64,000 bases of DNA from the NCBI GenBank assembly GCA_963798455.1, contig CAWCTD010000004.1, forward strand, positions 744,001-808,000. The letters run 5' to 3'. The notes beneath the pieces were generated by a model. It worked only from the letters and a program-made list of their open reading frames with translations, had not been told where the DNA came from and ran no database searches. The stretch comes from CAWCTD01 sp963798455 (GTDB taxonomy: Bacteria; Acidobacteriota; Terriglobia; Bryobacterales; Bryobacteraceae). The translations under genes were made by a program, and so were the position numbers. Shown here piece after piece: positions 40,683 through 48,216 of the stretch (its first letter is position 1; each line of letters opens with the position of its first letter).

Positions 40683-42158
40683 TCACGGTGTGGTAAAGCT
40701 GACCTCCGTCGCGGCGACCAACCGGCCGTCCACATAAAGCTTCAGGGGAGTAGTACGGCTCGTTATGGCCGGATTGAAGCTGACCGGAACGAAGCCGCCG
40801 AAAAGAGAAAGCGAAGGATTGGAAGAACCGCTGACGGCGAAGTGTGTCCCGGGCGAAGCAGTGCCAGCAGTTAGCATCAGGCCTATCGAACTCTCCGGGT
40901 AGCTCAGGTTCGGCAGAGGCAGCAGGTTCAGAGCGCCTATAGCCAGCGGATCCCAACGGCTGGCGGGTACGATGTTTGCGGGGAATGGCTGCCCGCCATA
41001 GAGAAAATCCAACGCCGTTATGTAGGTGCTCGTGAAATCGAAGTGTCTTGTAGCGTCCGTAGGTACGCTTAAGGCGCCGGAGTAGGTGCCGGCAGAGGGA
41101 TTGAAGTCAAGTAACGCCGCCGTCGTCTCTCCGACAGCGAGAACCTGAAACGGGCCGGCGCCAACGGGAATATCGAACTGAATGTTGAGACTGGCTACGA
41201 CAGGAAGCGGCGAGAAAGAGCTTAGCGTTCCGGCGGGAGGGTACACGGCAGAAACGGAGCCCTGGACATTGGAGACGTTCAGGGCCTTTAAGGGAAAGCT
41301 AGCCCGATCAGCGGCGGCAAGCAGAGTGGCGGCCTGTTCTGAAGACAGTCTCCGGCCGTCCTGGGCCGTCACTTGCTTCGTGAAAGCCCGCAACTTGTTG
41401 GCCGCATCTTGCCGGCGACTGCCGTTGGGGGCATCCAGAGCTTTCTTTACCTGTTCCAACGTAGCACTGAGCGAACTGCTCAAATCGTTCGGCAAGTTGA
41501 GGGCGCTGAGTTCACCGGCAACGTCCTCAATCAGTGCGCTGGCCGACCGGAATTCCGTGCCGAGACCGAGAACGGAGGGCGAGACCGATAGAAAATGACC
41601 GTCATTCGTCACGGCTGCACTGCTGAACGGACTTGCCTCCGGGCTAAGAATCTGGGCTTGATAGAAGGCTATTGTGTCAAACTGATTCGGGTGGGTTGGA
41701 CTCACAATCCTTACATCCAGAAGCAGGTTTCCCCGGGCAGGATCGAAGGCGAACGGCTTGCCTACGAACGACAGAACGGACGGAGCCGAGCCCTGCAGCA
41801 CCTTGGCACAGAATAAGGCGGAGTCGGCCCCGACGTTGACGTCCAGATTCTGCAGATCCAGGCCGCCGACGCCGGCCGAGGTCGTTGACAGGCTGAGGAT
41901 GTATATGCCAGCCCTCAGCGTGGGAGTGGCGTGTGCAACGGCATCCTCGAAGTAGAATCTGATCTCCGATATCTCCAGCGGTTCGGGGAACTCGGCTTTG
42001 TCATAAACCTGTTGGTACCGGTCAAACCCACTGCATCCAAAGGGGATGCAGTTTGCACTGGCCGGGACACCGGGGAGCCCGACGGTGACAGAGGTCGTCT
42101 GTGCTGACAACGTGAGGACGGACTGAAGAAGAAGTACAACCAGCATTCGGCAGATCAC
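40683..42158 (-). CDS. Large secreted hypothetical protein
   Basis: The 491-residue product has a signal peptide (MLVVLLLQSVLTLSAQ, cleavage near residue 20). Residues 20-190 form a beta-rich N-terminal domain with FDRYQQVYDKAEFPEPLEIS. A helical FIVAR-like insertion covers about 225-290 (LSSEQAATLLAAADRA), and a beta-rich C-terminal half follows. This style is common in Acidobacteriota secretomes (PEP-CTERM-like proteins), but no C-terminal sorting motif is present. It is unusually large cargo for the element. An in-frame ATG at codon 5 is an alternative start. Confidence 0.7.
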   Translation of the reverse strand: MICRMLVVLLLQSVLTLSAQTTSVTVGLPGVPASANCIPFGCSGFDRYQQVYDKAEFPEPLEISEIRFYFEDAVAHATPTLRAGIYILSLSTTSAGVGGLDLQNLDVNVGADSALFCAKVLQGSAPSVLSFVGKPFAFDPARGNLLLDVRIVSPTHPNQFDTIAFYQAQILSPEASPFSSAAVTNDGHFLSVSPSVLGLGTEFRSASALIEDVAGELSALNLPNDLSSSLSATLEQVKKALDAPNGSRRQDAANKLRAFTKQVTAQDGRRLSSEQAATLLAAADRASFPLKALNVSNVQGSVSAVYPPAGTLSSFSPLPVVASLNIQFDIPVGAGPFQVLAVGETTAALLDFNPSAGTYSGALSVPTDATRHFDFTSTYITALDFLYGGQPFPANIVPASRWDPLAIGALNLLPLPNLSYPESSIGLMLTAGTASPGTHFAVSGSSNPSLSLFGGFVPVSFNPAITSRTTPLKLYVDGRLVAATEVSFTTP

Positions 42159-42399
42159 GGGAAATGTGCTCCTTTGAATTGGGTCTCACTACAGCCAGGA
42201 TTCCCTCTCGGCTTGTGGCGCCAATCAGCCAGGTTTACCTGATAGGCTCCTGCCTGCATCGGTATTGTACAGGAGCCCTCCCCAATTTCATACAGTTAGT
42301 CTTGTCTAATGCAGGATGAGCCTGAAGGAAGGGTGTGTTTCTAACGCAAGATGAGCCTGAAGGCGGGGAGGTTGGGCATGCTGGAGATTGATTGTCAGC

Positions 42400-43629
42400 A
42401 TGCAGGATCGGGACACAATGAGCCTGGAGCAGATCCGGGCGTTTTTGGAGGCCAGCGAGCCGGTTCGGTTCGAGGGCAAGAACCGGCGGGAGGTTTATGA
42501 CTGGGTGACGCGGACATTGAAGCAGCAGCGCTATGGGCAATGCGGTCGGGAGGCGAAGGGACTGTTGCGACGTTACGTGGCGAAGATGTCCGGGCTGAGC
42601 CGGGCGCAGGTGACGCGGCTGATCGGCAAGTACGGCGACAGCGGCGAGGTCAAGGAGGCGCTCTACCGGCGCCACCGCTTTGCTTGCCGCTACAGGCTAG
42701 CCGACATCGAGTTGCTGGCCGAAGTCGACCAGGCCCATGAGACGCTCAGCGGCCCGGCGACGCAGAAGCTCCTGCAGCGGGCGCGGTACGATTTCAAGGA
42801 CCCCCGCTATGAGCGGCTGGCGGCCATTTCGATGGCCCACATCTACAACCTGCGCAAGAGCCGGACGTACCGGCAGAAGCGGGTGGTCTACCAGAAAACG
42901 CGGCCGGTGCAGGTGGCCATTGGCGAACGGCGCCGGCCAGAGCCGGACGGACGACCGGGCTACCTGCGGGTGGACACGGTGCACCAGGGGGATCTGGGAG
43001 GCGTGAAAGGGGCGTATCACATCAATGCCGTGGACGAGGTCACGCAGTGGCAGGTGGTGGGGGCGGCCGAGCAGATCAGCGAAGCCTACTTGCAGCCGGT
43101 GCTGGAAGCCATGCTGCGGCAGTTTCCGTTTCACATCCGCGGCTTCCATTCCGACAACGGCAGCGAGTTCATCAACCACACGGTGGCCAAGCTGCTCAAC
43201 AAGTTGCTGATCCAACAGACCAAGTCGCGGCCGCGGCATTCCAACGACAACGGCTTGGCGGAGGCGAAGAACGGCGCGGTGGTGCGCAAGCACATGGGCT
43301 ACGGATATATCGACTCCAGCCATGCGCAGGCGATCGAGGAGTTCTACGAGGGATACTTCAATCCCTACCTGAGCTTCCACCGGCCCTGCGGCGTGCCCGA
43401 AGTGGAGACCGGAGCCAAGGGCAAGCAACGCAGGGTGTACCGCTGGTACGCCACGCCCTGGGAGATCTTGCGCCAGTTGCCCGGGGTGGTGCGCGCCCTC
43501 CGGCCGGGGGTGACCATCGAAAGGCTCAATGAGATCGAGCGAGCCGAAACCGACACGGCGGCAGCCCGCCGGATGCAGACCGCCAAACAGAAGCTATTCG
43601 CCAGCTTCCAACGAAGGAAGAGCGCATGA
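42400..43629 (+). CDS. DDE (integrase-core) transposase, copy B
   Basis: 409-residue protein identical to copy A, with the DDE triad in DTVHQGDL, HSDNGSEF and NGLAEAKNG. The ATG at 42400 is preceded by CTGGAG. Confidence 0.9.
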   Translation: MQDRDTMSLEQIRAFLEASEPVRFEGKNRREVYDWVTRTLKQQRYGQCGREAKGLLRRYVAKMSGLSRAQVTRLIGKYGDSGEVKEALYRRHRFACRYRLADIELLAEVDQAHETLSGPATQKLLQRARYDFKDPRYERLAAISMAHIYNLRKSRTYRQKRVVYQKTRPVQVAIGERRRPEPDGRPGYLRVDTVHQGDLGGVKGAYHINAVDEVTQWQVVGAAEQISEAYLQPVLEAMLRQFPFHIRGFHSDNGSEFINHTVAKLLNKLLIQQTKSRPRHSNDNGLAEAKNGAVVRKHMGYGYIDSSHAQAIEEFYEGYFNPYLSFHRPCGVPEVETGAKGKQRRVYRWYATPWEILRQLPGVVRALRPGVTIERLNEIERAETDTAAARRMQTAKQKLFASFQRRKSA

Positions 43630-43668
43630 GAAAAGGCTGTGGAAATGCCGGGCCGTGGACAAAGAGGA

Positions 43669-43704
43669 AAACCAACACCAGGTTTCCCTCTTTGCCCACC
43701 GCCC
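43669..43704. terminator. Hairpin within the 1537-bp IS (copy B)
   Basis: CAAAGAGGAAAACC and GGTTTCCCTCTTTG form an almost perfect inverted repeat around a short loop. It lies 40 bp after the transposase stop and may end transcription or insulate the element; no T tract follows. Copy A has the mirror image. Confidence 0.45.
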
Positions 43705-44119
43705 TTGGAAATCGCTGCCGCGATTCCCACATTCCCACAGCCCCGACTCCGAGACACTTACACACTCACAGAAAGGAGCCCAGACTGCTCAGCCCCCATC
43801 ATCCTTCAGGCTCATCCTTCGATTGGAATATGCTCAGTTGAGTCCAAATTGACAGTACTGGTACCACGACGGGATCCCGAGAGGATCGTCTGTCCCTCGA
43901 ACTGACGCGCTTGGAGCGGTCAGCACCGCCAGTCGGAGGGCTACCTTCGTTGGATGGAATGATGAAGCCTGACGCCGCAGGTTTGCGGATCACAGGCCGC
44001 GCGGATGCGTGGTCGCCATCCCGGACTTGTGCCGCTGGGTGGTTCACAAACGGCGTTCTGGGGAGGGTCCGGCCTTGGTCGGATGGTCGGCCGTCTTACG
44101 GTCGAAGCCCCCGCGGTCT

Positions 44120-44488
44120 TCAGCCGCCACAATCGCGCCCGGCCCCGCAGACGTGCCCTCTCTTCCGGGCGGCTTCCTGGGTGAACCTCCCGCAGGTACA
44201 CCGGGGTTTGGGAGGCCGTCCACCGCGGCGCACTCTCCGCTTGGCCTGGCGGCGCCGGCCAAGTTCGCTGTGCAGGGCTTGGTCGGATACCTCAGCCAGA
44301 CTGCTGAGAAGCCTGGCTTCGCGGCGCTCCAGTTCGTGGTAGAGGTCCAGATCGGACACTGCCGACAGATTCGTGACTTCGACGCGGGTGGAGGGCATCG
44401 GCGTGCCGCGCGGCACCGCTGCTCTGGTTGCCTGGGTTGGCTGAATAGCCTGGCCAGTTCGCATTTCCCATGTGAGTTTGTCGTTCAT
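44120..44488 (-). CDS. CxCG/HxC putative zinc-binding protein, family member 2
   Basis: The 122-residue protein has an N-terminal region with helical signatures (SDLDLYHELERREARLLSSL), a basic stretch (GRRRQAKRRVRRGG) and a C-terminal metal site PPKPRCTCGRFTQEAARKRG then HVC. The C-terminal 30 residues closely match the protein at 37439-37657. A DNA- or RNA-binding role is likely by composition. Its ATG lies about 19 bp after the DIRVR member-2 stop, suggesting a small operon. Confidence 0.6.
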   Translation of the reverse strand: MNDKLTWEMRTGQAIQPTQATRAAVPRGTPMPSTRVEVTNLSAVSDLDLYHELERREARLLSSLAEVSDQALHSELGRRRQAKRRVRRGGRPPKPRCTCGRFTQEAARKRGHVCGAGRDCGG

Positions 44489-44507
44489 ATCGGCGCCCTC
44501 CCTAAAA

Positions 44508-44723
44508 TCAGTCGTTTGCGGTCGAGTTGGCGCATTCGGCCCCAGAATCTACACGTTGATAGTCGAGGCGCTGGCGGCAGCCCGGCCCGCGAGGTAGCCT
44601 GGCCTGCCCGGCCCCGCGTAGAGACGGGCAGTCTTGCCGCTCGCGTAACTGGCCTGGAGCCAGGCCCGTAAGGTGAAGGCGCGCCATTCCCCGGCGGACC
44701 CGGATGTCGCGGGGCTGTGTCAT
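44508..44723 (-). CDS. Truncated DIRVR family member 2
   Basis: The frame from ATG 44723 reads MTQPRDIRVRRGMARLHLTG, then LRERQDCPSLRGAGQARLPR, and closely matches the first 58 residues of the protein at 40014-40541. It then ends after LDYQRVDSGAECANS, where the paralogue continues for 110 more residues. It is a shortened or frameshifted paralogue. Confidence 0.5.
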   Translation of the reverse strand: MTQPRDIRVRRGMARLHLTGLAPGQLRERQDCPSLRGAGQARLPRGPGCRQRLDYQRVDSGAECANSTAND

Positions 44724-44788
44724 CGGAAGTGGGGGAAGCGTGCAAGGTGGGGATCGAGGTGGAGGGGTGTCTTGGCGGGTGCGAGCCA

Positions 44789-45148
44789 CTACCAATCTTC
44801 CGGCTTCTCATCTTGGCAGGCCCCTAGTCCCCGCCCCAGGCCCTGGAGGTCTTGCGGGCGAGTCGGTGGCCGGAGCAGGTCGATCCAACAGTAGCGCAAG
44901 CGTCCGCGGGTGGCGATGAGTCCCTGGGCGAGGGCTTCGAGTTCCTGGGCATAAGCTCGTTCCAGCTTCATCACCCGAAGGACGAAGGCCACCTTGGGCT
45001 GTCCGCCGTAGCGTACCCGGCGCACAGCTCGGGCCGAGAATCCGAAGTTCCTGCGCCACTCCTTCTGCGGCCACCCGAGGGCGCGGATTAGGGCGTCTAC
45101 CCTCACGCCCCAGCGTCCAGAGGGCTTCGGCCTGGGGCGGCGCTTCAT
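44789..45148 (-). CDS. Hypothetical protein with possible XRE-like HTH
   Basis: The 119-residue product is basic, with a probable helix-turn-helix (VDALIRALGWPQKEWRRNFG then SARAVRRVRYGGQP). The arginine- and tryptophan-rich composition suggests nucleic-acid binding. It lies next to the iteron-like cluster, on the same strand as the RepA-like gene, so it could regulate replication. That is inference; the family is unknown to me. Confidence 0.5.
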   Translation of the reverse strand: MKRRPRPKPSGRWGVRVDALIRALGWPQKEWRRNFGFSARAVRRVRYGGQPKVAFVLRVMKLERAYAQELEALAQGLIATRGRLRYCWIDLLRPPTRPQDLQGLGRGLGACQDEKPEDW

Positions 45149-45252
45149 TGTCGGTCCGTTTCCCTCGTTGCCGACGAGGTCGTTCGATGTCCCATATTGG
45201 TGGAACTCAGCCTGAAATACGTTGTAACTCTCTTATTGTTATTTGCTTGCAA

Positions 45253-45392
45253 GGTTCCAGTGCGTGTGGAACCTGATTGGAACTTGGAACCTCCGCCCAA
45301 GTTCCAGGGTTCCAGCCGGGTTCCAGTTTGGGTGGAACCTGCTTTCCCCCTGAGGGCAAAGACGATAGCGCACTTGACAGCCCCAGGTTCCA
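45253..45392. repeat. Iteron-like GGTTCCA cluster (candidate replication origin)
   Basis: Seven exact copies of GGTTCCA or its complement TGGAACC lie at 45253(+), 45267(-), 45285(-), 45308(+), 45319(+), 45333(-) and 45386(+). One-mismatch copies start at 45278 and 45300. The cluster sits just past the 3' end of the RepA-like ATPase gene, in a gap with no supported gene. AT-rich sequence flanks it at about 45220-45250. This layout matches plasmid-type origins with iterons. Confidence 0.75.
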
Positions 45393-45403
45393 GCATGGGT
45401 GTC

Positions 45404-46774
45404 CTACCGCGGAGTGACGACCTTGCGGTACCGCCCACTTTTCTCGTCATAGACCAGCAGACCGAGAGATTGCGCGCGCCGGATCAGCCGGGACAAGCTT
45501 GACCTGGGCACGGTCTTGTCGGCGACCGCCTCGAAGGAGAACTCTGTCGCGAGGTCCTTCCAGTATTTCAATTGTCCCGAGGTGAGGGCCGAAACTAGGT
45601 CTGTATCGTTCGGGGGGACCAGCTCAAAGCCCGCCAGGTTCTCGGGCGGCTCCCCCACGGGGCGAACCAGCAGAGGATGAAACTCCTCTCCCCTGCGAAC
45701 GCCGTTGATGACGCGGGTGTCCTCTCCATACTCGTCCATTCCGAGCCGTACATCTGATCGATTGTGGATATCCAAGGTGCCACAGACTTCTTCGAGAAAC
45801 CCACGGGGATTCGACAGCAGGTCCGGTAGCCCACGATGCGGGTCCTGCTTGCGCATATTGACCGTGAAACTCAGGGCGGCGTGCGGGTATCGAGCCAGGA
45901 GAAGCTTCAACTCGTTGTAGAGGCAAAGAACATTGGTCTTCTTGCCGGTGTCGATTCTGAACAGCATTTCCAGCGGGTCAATGATCACCAGGGCATTCGG
46001 CTTGCGGCGCAAAGCTTCTTCGAGGAGATCCAAGCGATCTTTCAACTTGTTCGACTTCAACACCTCAAGCAGCCTGGCCGTCGCCGGCTCCGTCGAGAGA
46101 TCGTGCTCCAGGTACACCGCAAGCTCATCCGGTACTTCCGGGACACGAACCTTGAGGCGAGCCGCGATGTTCTTCACGTTTCGCTTGTACGCCGCGCCGG
46201 GACTCTCGAAGTCGAAAACGATCACTGGTCTCTGCTGAACAGCGCGGCCATTCCATTCCCGACCATTGAGCACGTGAACGGCGAGGTCGGTCAGGAAGGG
46301 CGTCTTGCCGACGCAGTACGGCCCGCCGAACACGACGAGCTGTCCCTCCCGAATGGTTCCCTCGATGATTTCGGCGCCTAACTCAGTGTTGCGGTCAAAG
46401 AAGTCCGCCCCTGGGTGCTGCTCCCCTGCTTCCTCACATGGCGTGCCTCCAGCGGGCTCGTGAGGCGGCGCTTGAGCTGGATCGGGCTCGCCGAGCAGGG
46501 GCGCGGACACCGGTCCGGGCGCCGCCCCTGTTGCTGCTCCCTCACTGGATGGGGCTTCGGGAATGACCTGCTCCGCGGGGCGTGTACCGGCCGGTTCGGT
46601 CGCGCGCCTGGTTGTCCCGCATCCCTGGGGGCCGGCAGGCTCCCTCCCGTCGTTCGCAGCCTCAGTCCCGTTAGTCGGGGTGGTTACTTCAGGCGGTTCC
46701 TCCCCTCGCAGTTCCGCGTATCTCCTCCTGAACCGCTCAAACCCCTCTTGCTCGTCACAGCTTGGCTGGCTCAT
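45404..46774 (-). CDS. RepA-like RecA-fold ATPase/helicase
   Basis: The 456-residue protein has a long, low-complexity N-terminal region (to about residue 125) and a RecA-like ATPase core with Walker A (VVFGGPYCVGKTPFLTDLA) and Walker B (ALVIIDPLEMLF). The first glycine loop differs from the usual GxxGxGKS, yet keeps GKT. The C-terminal segment (TVPRSSLSRLIRRAQSLGLL) looks like a winged-helix region. It resembles the hexameric RepA helicase or AAA_25 proteins of plasmids. The ATG at 46774 (AAGG site) is preferred over 46825. With the adjacent iterons it probably forms a replication module. Confidence 0.75.
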   Translation of the reverse strand: MSQPSCDEQEGFERFRRRYAELRGEEPPEVTTPTNGTEAANDGREPAGPQGCGTTRRATEPAGTRPAEQVIPEAPSSEGAATGAAPGPVSAPLLGEPDPAQAPPHEPAGGTPCEEAGEQHPGADFFDRNTELGAEIIEGTIREGQLVVFGGPYCVGKTPFLTDLAVHVLNGREWNGRAVQQRPVIVFDFESPGAAYKRNVKNIAARLKVRVPEVPDELAVYLEHDLSTEPATARLLEVLKSNKLKDRLDLLEEALRRKPNALVIIDPLEMLFRIDTGKKTNVLCLYNELKLLLARYPHAALSFTVNMRKQDPHRGLPDLLSNPRGFLEEVCGTLDIHNRSDVRLGMDEYGEDTRVINGVRRGEEFHPLLVRPVGEPPENLAGFELVPPNDTDLVSALTSGQLKYWKDLATEFSFEAVADKTVPRSSLSRLIRRAQSLGLLVYDEKSGRYRKVVTPR

Positions 46775-46834
46775 TTTTTGACCTTGGGATTCCCGACAGC
46801 CGCCGCCGCCATCTCGCAAAGCCATTCGTGCAGG

Positions 46835-47224
46835 TTAGCGTTCGCTTGCATTAGCCCCCCCGGAGTCCTCCCGGATGAGCTGCCGGAACATGGCGGAATC
46901 CGACCGGCTTGCCGCGATCGCGAACTCAAGCGTCTTGCCTCGGCTGGAGAGAGGTAGCGAGCGCAATTCTCGGAAGAGGGCCAGGGCGAGCTTGAGCTGG
47001 ACCCGCTCCTCCGGGTCGAGTGACTTGAGCCGGAACCAGAAATCTAGGTCCCCGATATCGTCCCTTACCCGGCCTGCCAAATCCCCCCTCTTGTCCAAAC
47101 TCTTCGTCAGTCCTCGCGGCACTCGCCCGTTTCCGAGCCGGGGTCCAGCCGGACGCCCTCTACGGCTGGTTGCTTGGATTTGAGACCCGCCGCCAGCCAC
47201 GGCGGGTTTCGCTTTTTCGGGCAT
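46835..47224 (-). CDS. Hypothetical protein of the replication/excision operon
   Basis: The 129-residue protein has a disordered, basic N-terminal half (GRPAGPRLGNGRVPRGLTKS) and a helical C-terminal half (DFWFRLKSLDPEERVQLKLA then FAIAASRSDSAMFRQLIRED). No family is recognised. Its start overlaps the stop of the excisionase-like gene by one base, and it is followed after about 60 bp by the RepA-like gene, so these are probably one transcript. Confidence 0.6.
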   Translation of the reverse strand: MPEKAKPAVAGGGSQIQATSRRGRPAGPRLGNGRVPRGLTKSLDKRGDLAGRVRDDIGDLDFWFRLKSLDPEERVQLKLALALFRELRSLPLSSRGKTLEFAIAASRSDSAMFRQLIREDSGGANASER

Positions 47225-47457
47225 CACTGCGCCTCCGCCTGCTGCCCGCCGCTCTTGCAAACCCGTTCGGCAGCGTGGAGGTAGGTGTCCAAGTCCTCGG
47301 TCAAAATTACTATCCTCTTGCTTAGGCGCCGGGCACGGAGCTGGCCCTGCCGGATCTGGCCCAGCAAAAAGTTCCGGCTCACACCAAGCTGGACGCAGAC
47401 TTCGGCTACGCTCCAAGCCCTTCTACCAGTAACCCCTGTCGGATTGAGTTCGTTCAT
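47224..47457 (-). CDS. Excisionase-like HTH (MerR/AlpA-type) protein
   Basis: The 77-residue protein contains a helix-turn-helix with the standard wing: WSVAEVCVQLGVSRNFLLGQ then IRQGQLRARRLSKRIVILTE and DLDTYL. This is the HTH_17/excisionase family that helps the integrase excise its element and also represses transcription. The ATG at 47457 follows AGAGGATTTCCC. It is divergent from the zinc-finger/integrase operon, with a shared 60-bp control region. It is the first gene of the leftward operon. Confidence 0.8.
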   Translation of the reverse strand: MNELNPTGVTGRRAWSVAEVCVQLGVSRNFLLGQIRQGQLRARRLSKRIVILTEDLDTYLHAAERVCKSGGQQAEAQ

Positions 47458-47480
47458 GGGAAATCCTCTCTTCAACTCCT

Positions 47481-47510
47481 ATTGTACAATAAATTCCGTT
47501 GTGGTATACT
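47481..47510 (+). promoter_or_regulatory. Promoter of the integrase operon with palindromic operator
   Basis: TTGTAC (47482-47487) and TATACT (47505-47510) are spaced by exactly 17 bp, a near-consensus sigma-70 promoter. A perfect 10-bp palindrome ATTGTACAAT (47481-47490) overlaps the -35 box and could also serve as -10 (TACAAT) for the divergent excisionase gene. A repressor bound here would shut both directions. Confidence 0.7.
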
Positions 47511-47517
47511 TGAAAGC

Positions 47518-48216
47518 GTGGGAGCACTTAGAGCCTCATTTGGACGACAGGGGTTACTAAGAACCCGGCCAGAGCCCGAGATCGTCGGAAAGTTCATTCG
47601 AATAGCGAATGCCGTGCCGGACCCCGAACCAGACCCCACCTTCCCCGGCTTGAATAGAGACCCGCTCAGTGAAGTGCTGTCCGCTGACCCGGACTTAACC
47701 GATGTTTCGCCGTCTAGGGCGGAAGAAATCGCCGGGTCGCACCTCACGAAGATCGTGGGCTCTTGGGGAGGCCCCGCAAGGACCTATGTTCTGGAAGCAA
47801 GAGACTACCAGGAGAGGGTCGAGCGTTACAACACCGCAACCGGGATGCGGGACCTCCTGGGCGCCATCGCCGATCAAAACGCATTTGGGACGACCGCCCG
47901 CACCTACAGGCTCCCGTATTCCATATCACTGCTGTCGGCGTTCTCCCTGGTCCAAGGGGGGGTCGTGCTTGAGCCGCCAGCGCCCCTAAAGCCGTTTCTC
48001 GAAGAAGTGGAGCTGGAGCGGATCAAACGGTGTGCGAAATGCCGGAAGATTTTCTGGGCCGGCCGCCTGAACAAGCCGTGCTGTTCCCCCGCTTGCCGCA
48101 ACGCCTACAAGCAGAAAAAGCATCGGGAGAGAGAGAAAGAAAACCGGCTGTACAAAAAGCGACGCGCGGCCCGCCGCCTGGAAAGGCAGTTAAGGAAAGA
48201 GAGGAGTACGAAATGA
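47518..48216 (+). CDS. Zinc-finger protein upstream of the integrase
   Basis: The product has 232 residues if started at the GTG at 47518, which lies only seven bases past the -10 box and implies a leaderless transcript; an in-frame TTG at 47482 lies in the -35 box and is implausible. The C-terminal part has a CGNR/DUF6076-like zinc knuckle (RCAKCRKIFWAGRLNKPCCS, then CRNAYKQKKH) followed by a very basic helix. The N-terminal 150 residues are unassigned. The stop overlaps the integrase start (ATGA), so the two are coupled. It may control integrase activity. Confidence 0.65.
   Translation: MGALRASFGRQGLLRTRPEPEIVGKFIRIANAVPDPEPDPTFPGLNRDPLSEVLSADPDLTDVSPSRAEEIAGSHLTKIVGSWGGPARTYVLEARDYQERVERYNTATGMRDLLGAIADQNAFGTTARTYRLPYSISLLSAFSLVQGGVVLEPPAPLKPFLEEVELERIKRCAKCRKIFWAGRLNKPCCSPACRNAYKQKKHREREKENRLYKKRRAARRLERQLRKERSTK

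Larger units (their letters stand above)
42298..43834 (+). mobile_element. 1537-bp DDE insertion sequence, copy B
   Basis: This copy is inverted relative to copy A and has the same ends. A 5-bp duplication (CAGTT, at 42293-42297 and 43835-43839) confirms a simple insertion. It encodes the same transposase and carries the same hairpin (43669-43704, arms CAAAGAGG / CCTCTTTG). It lies between the large secreted-protein gene and the CxCG gene region. Confidence 0.92.

Noticed and set aside
45145..45450. 101-codon frame across the iteron-like cluster
   Set aside because: Its peptide merely reflects the repeats, and it overlaps the RepA-like 3' end.
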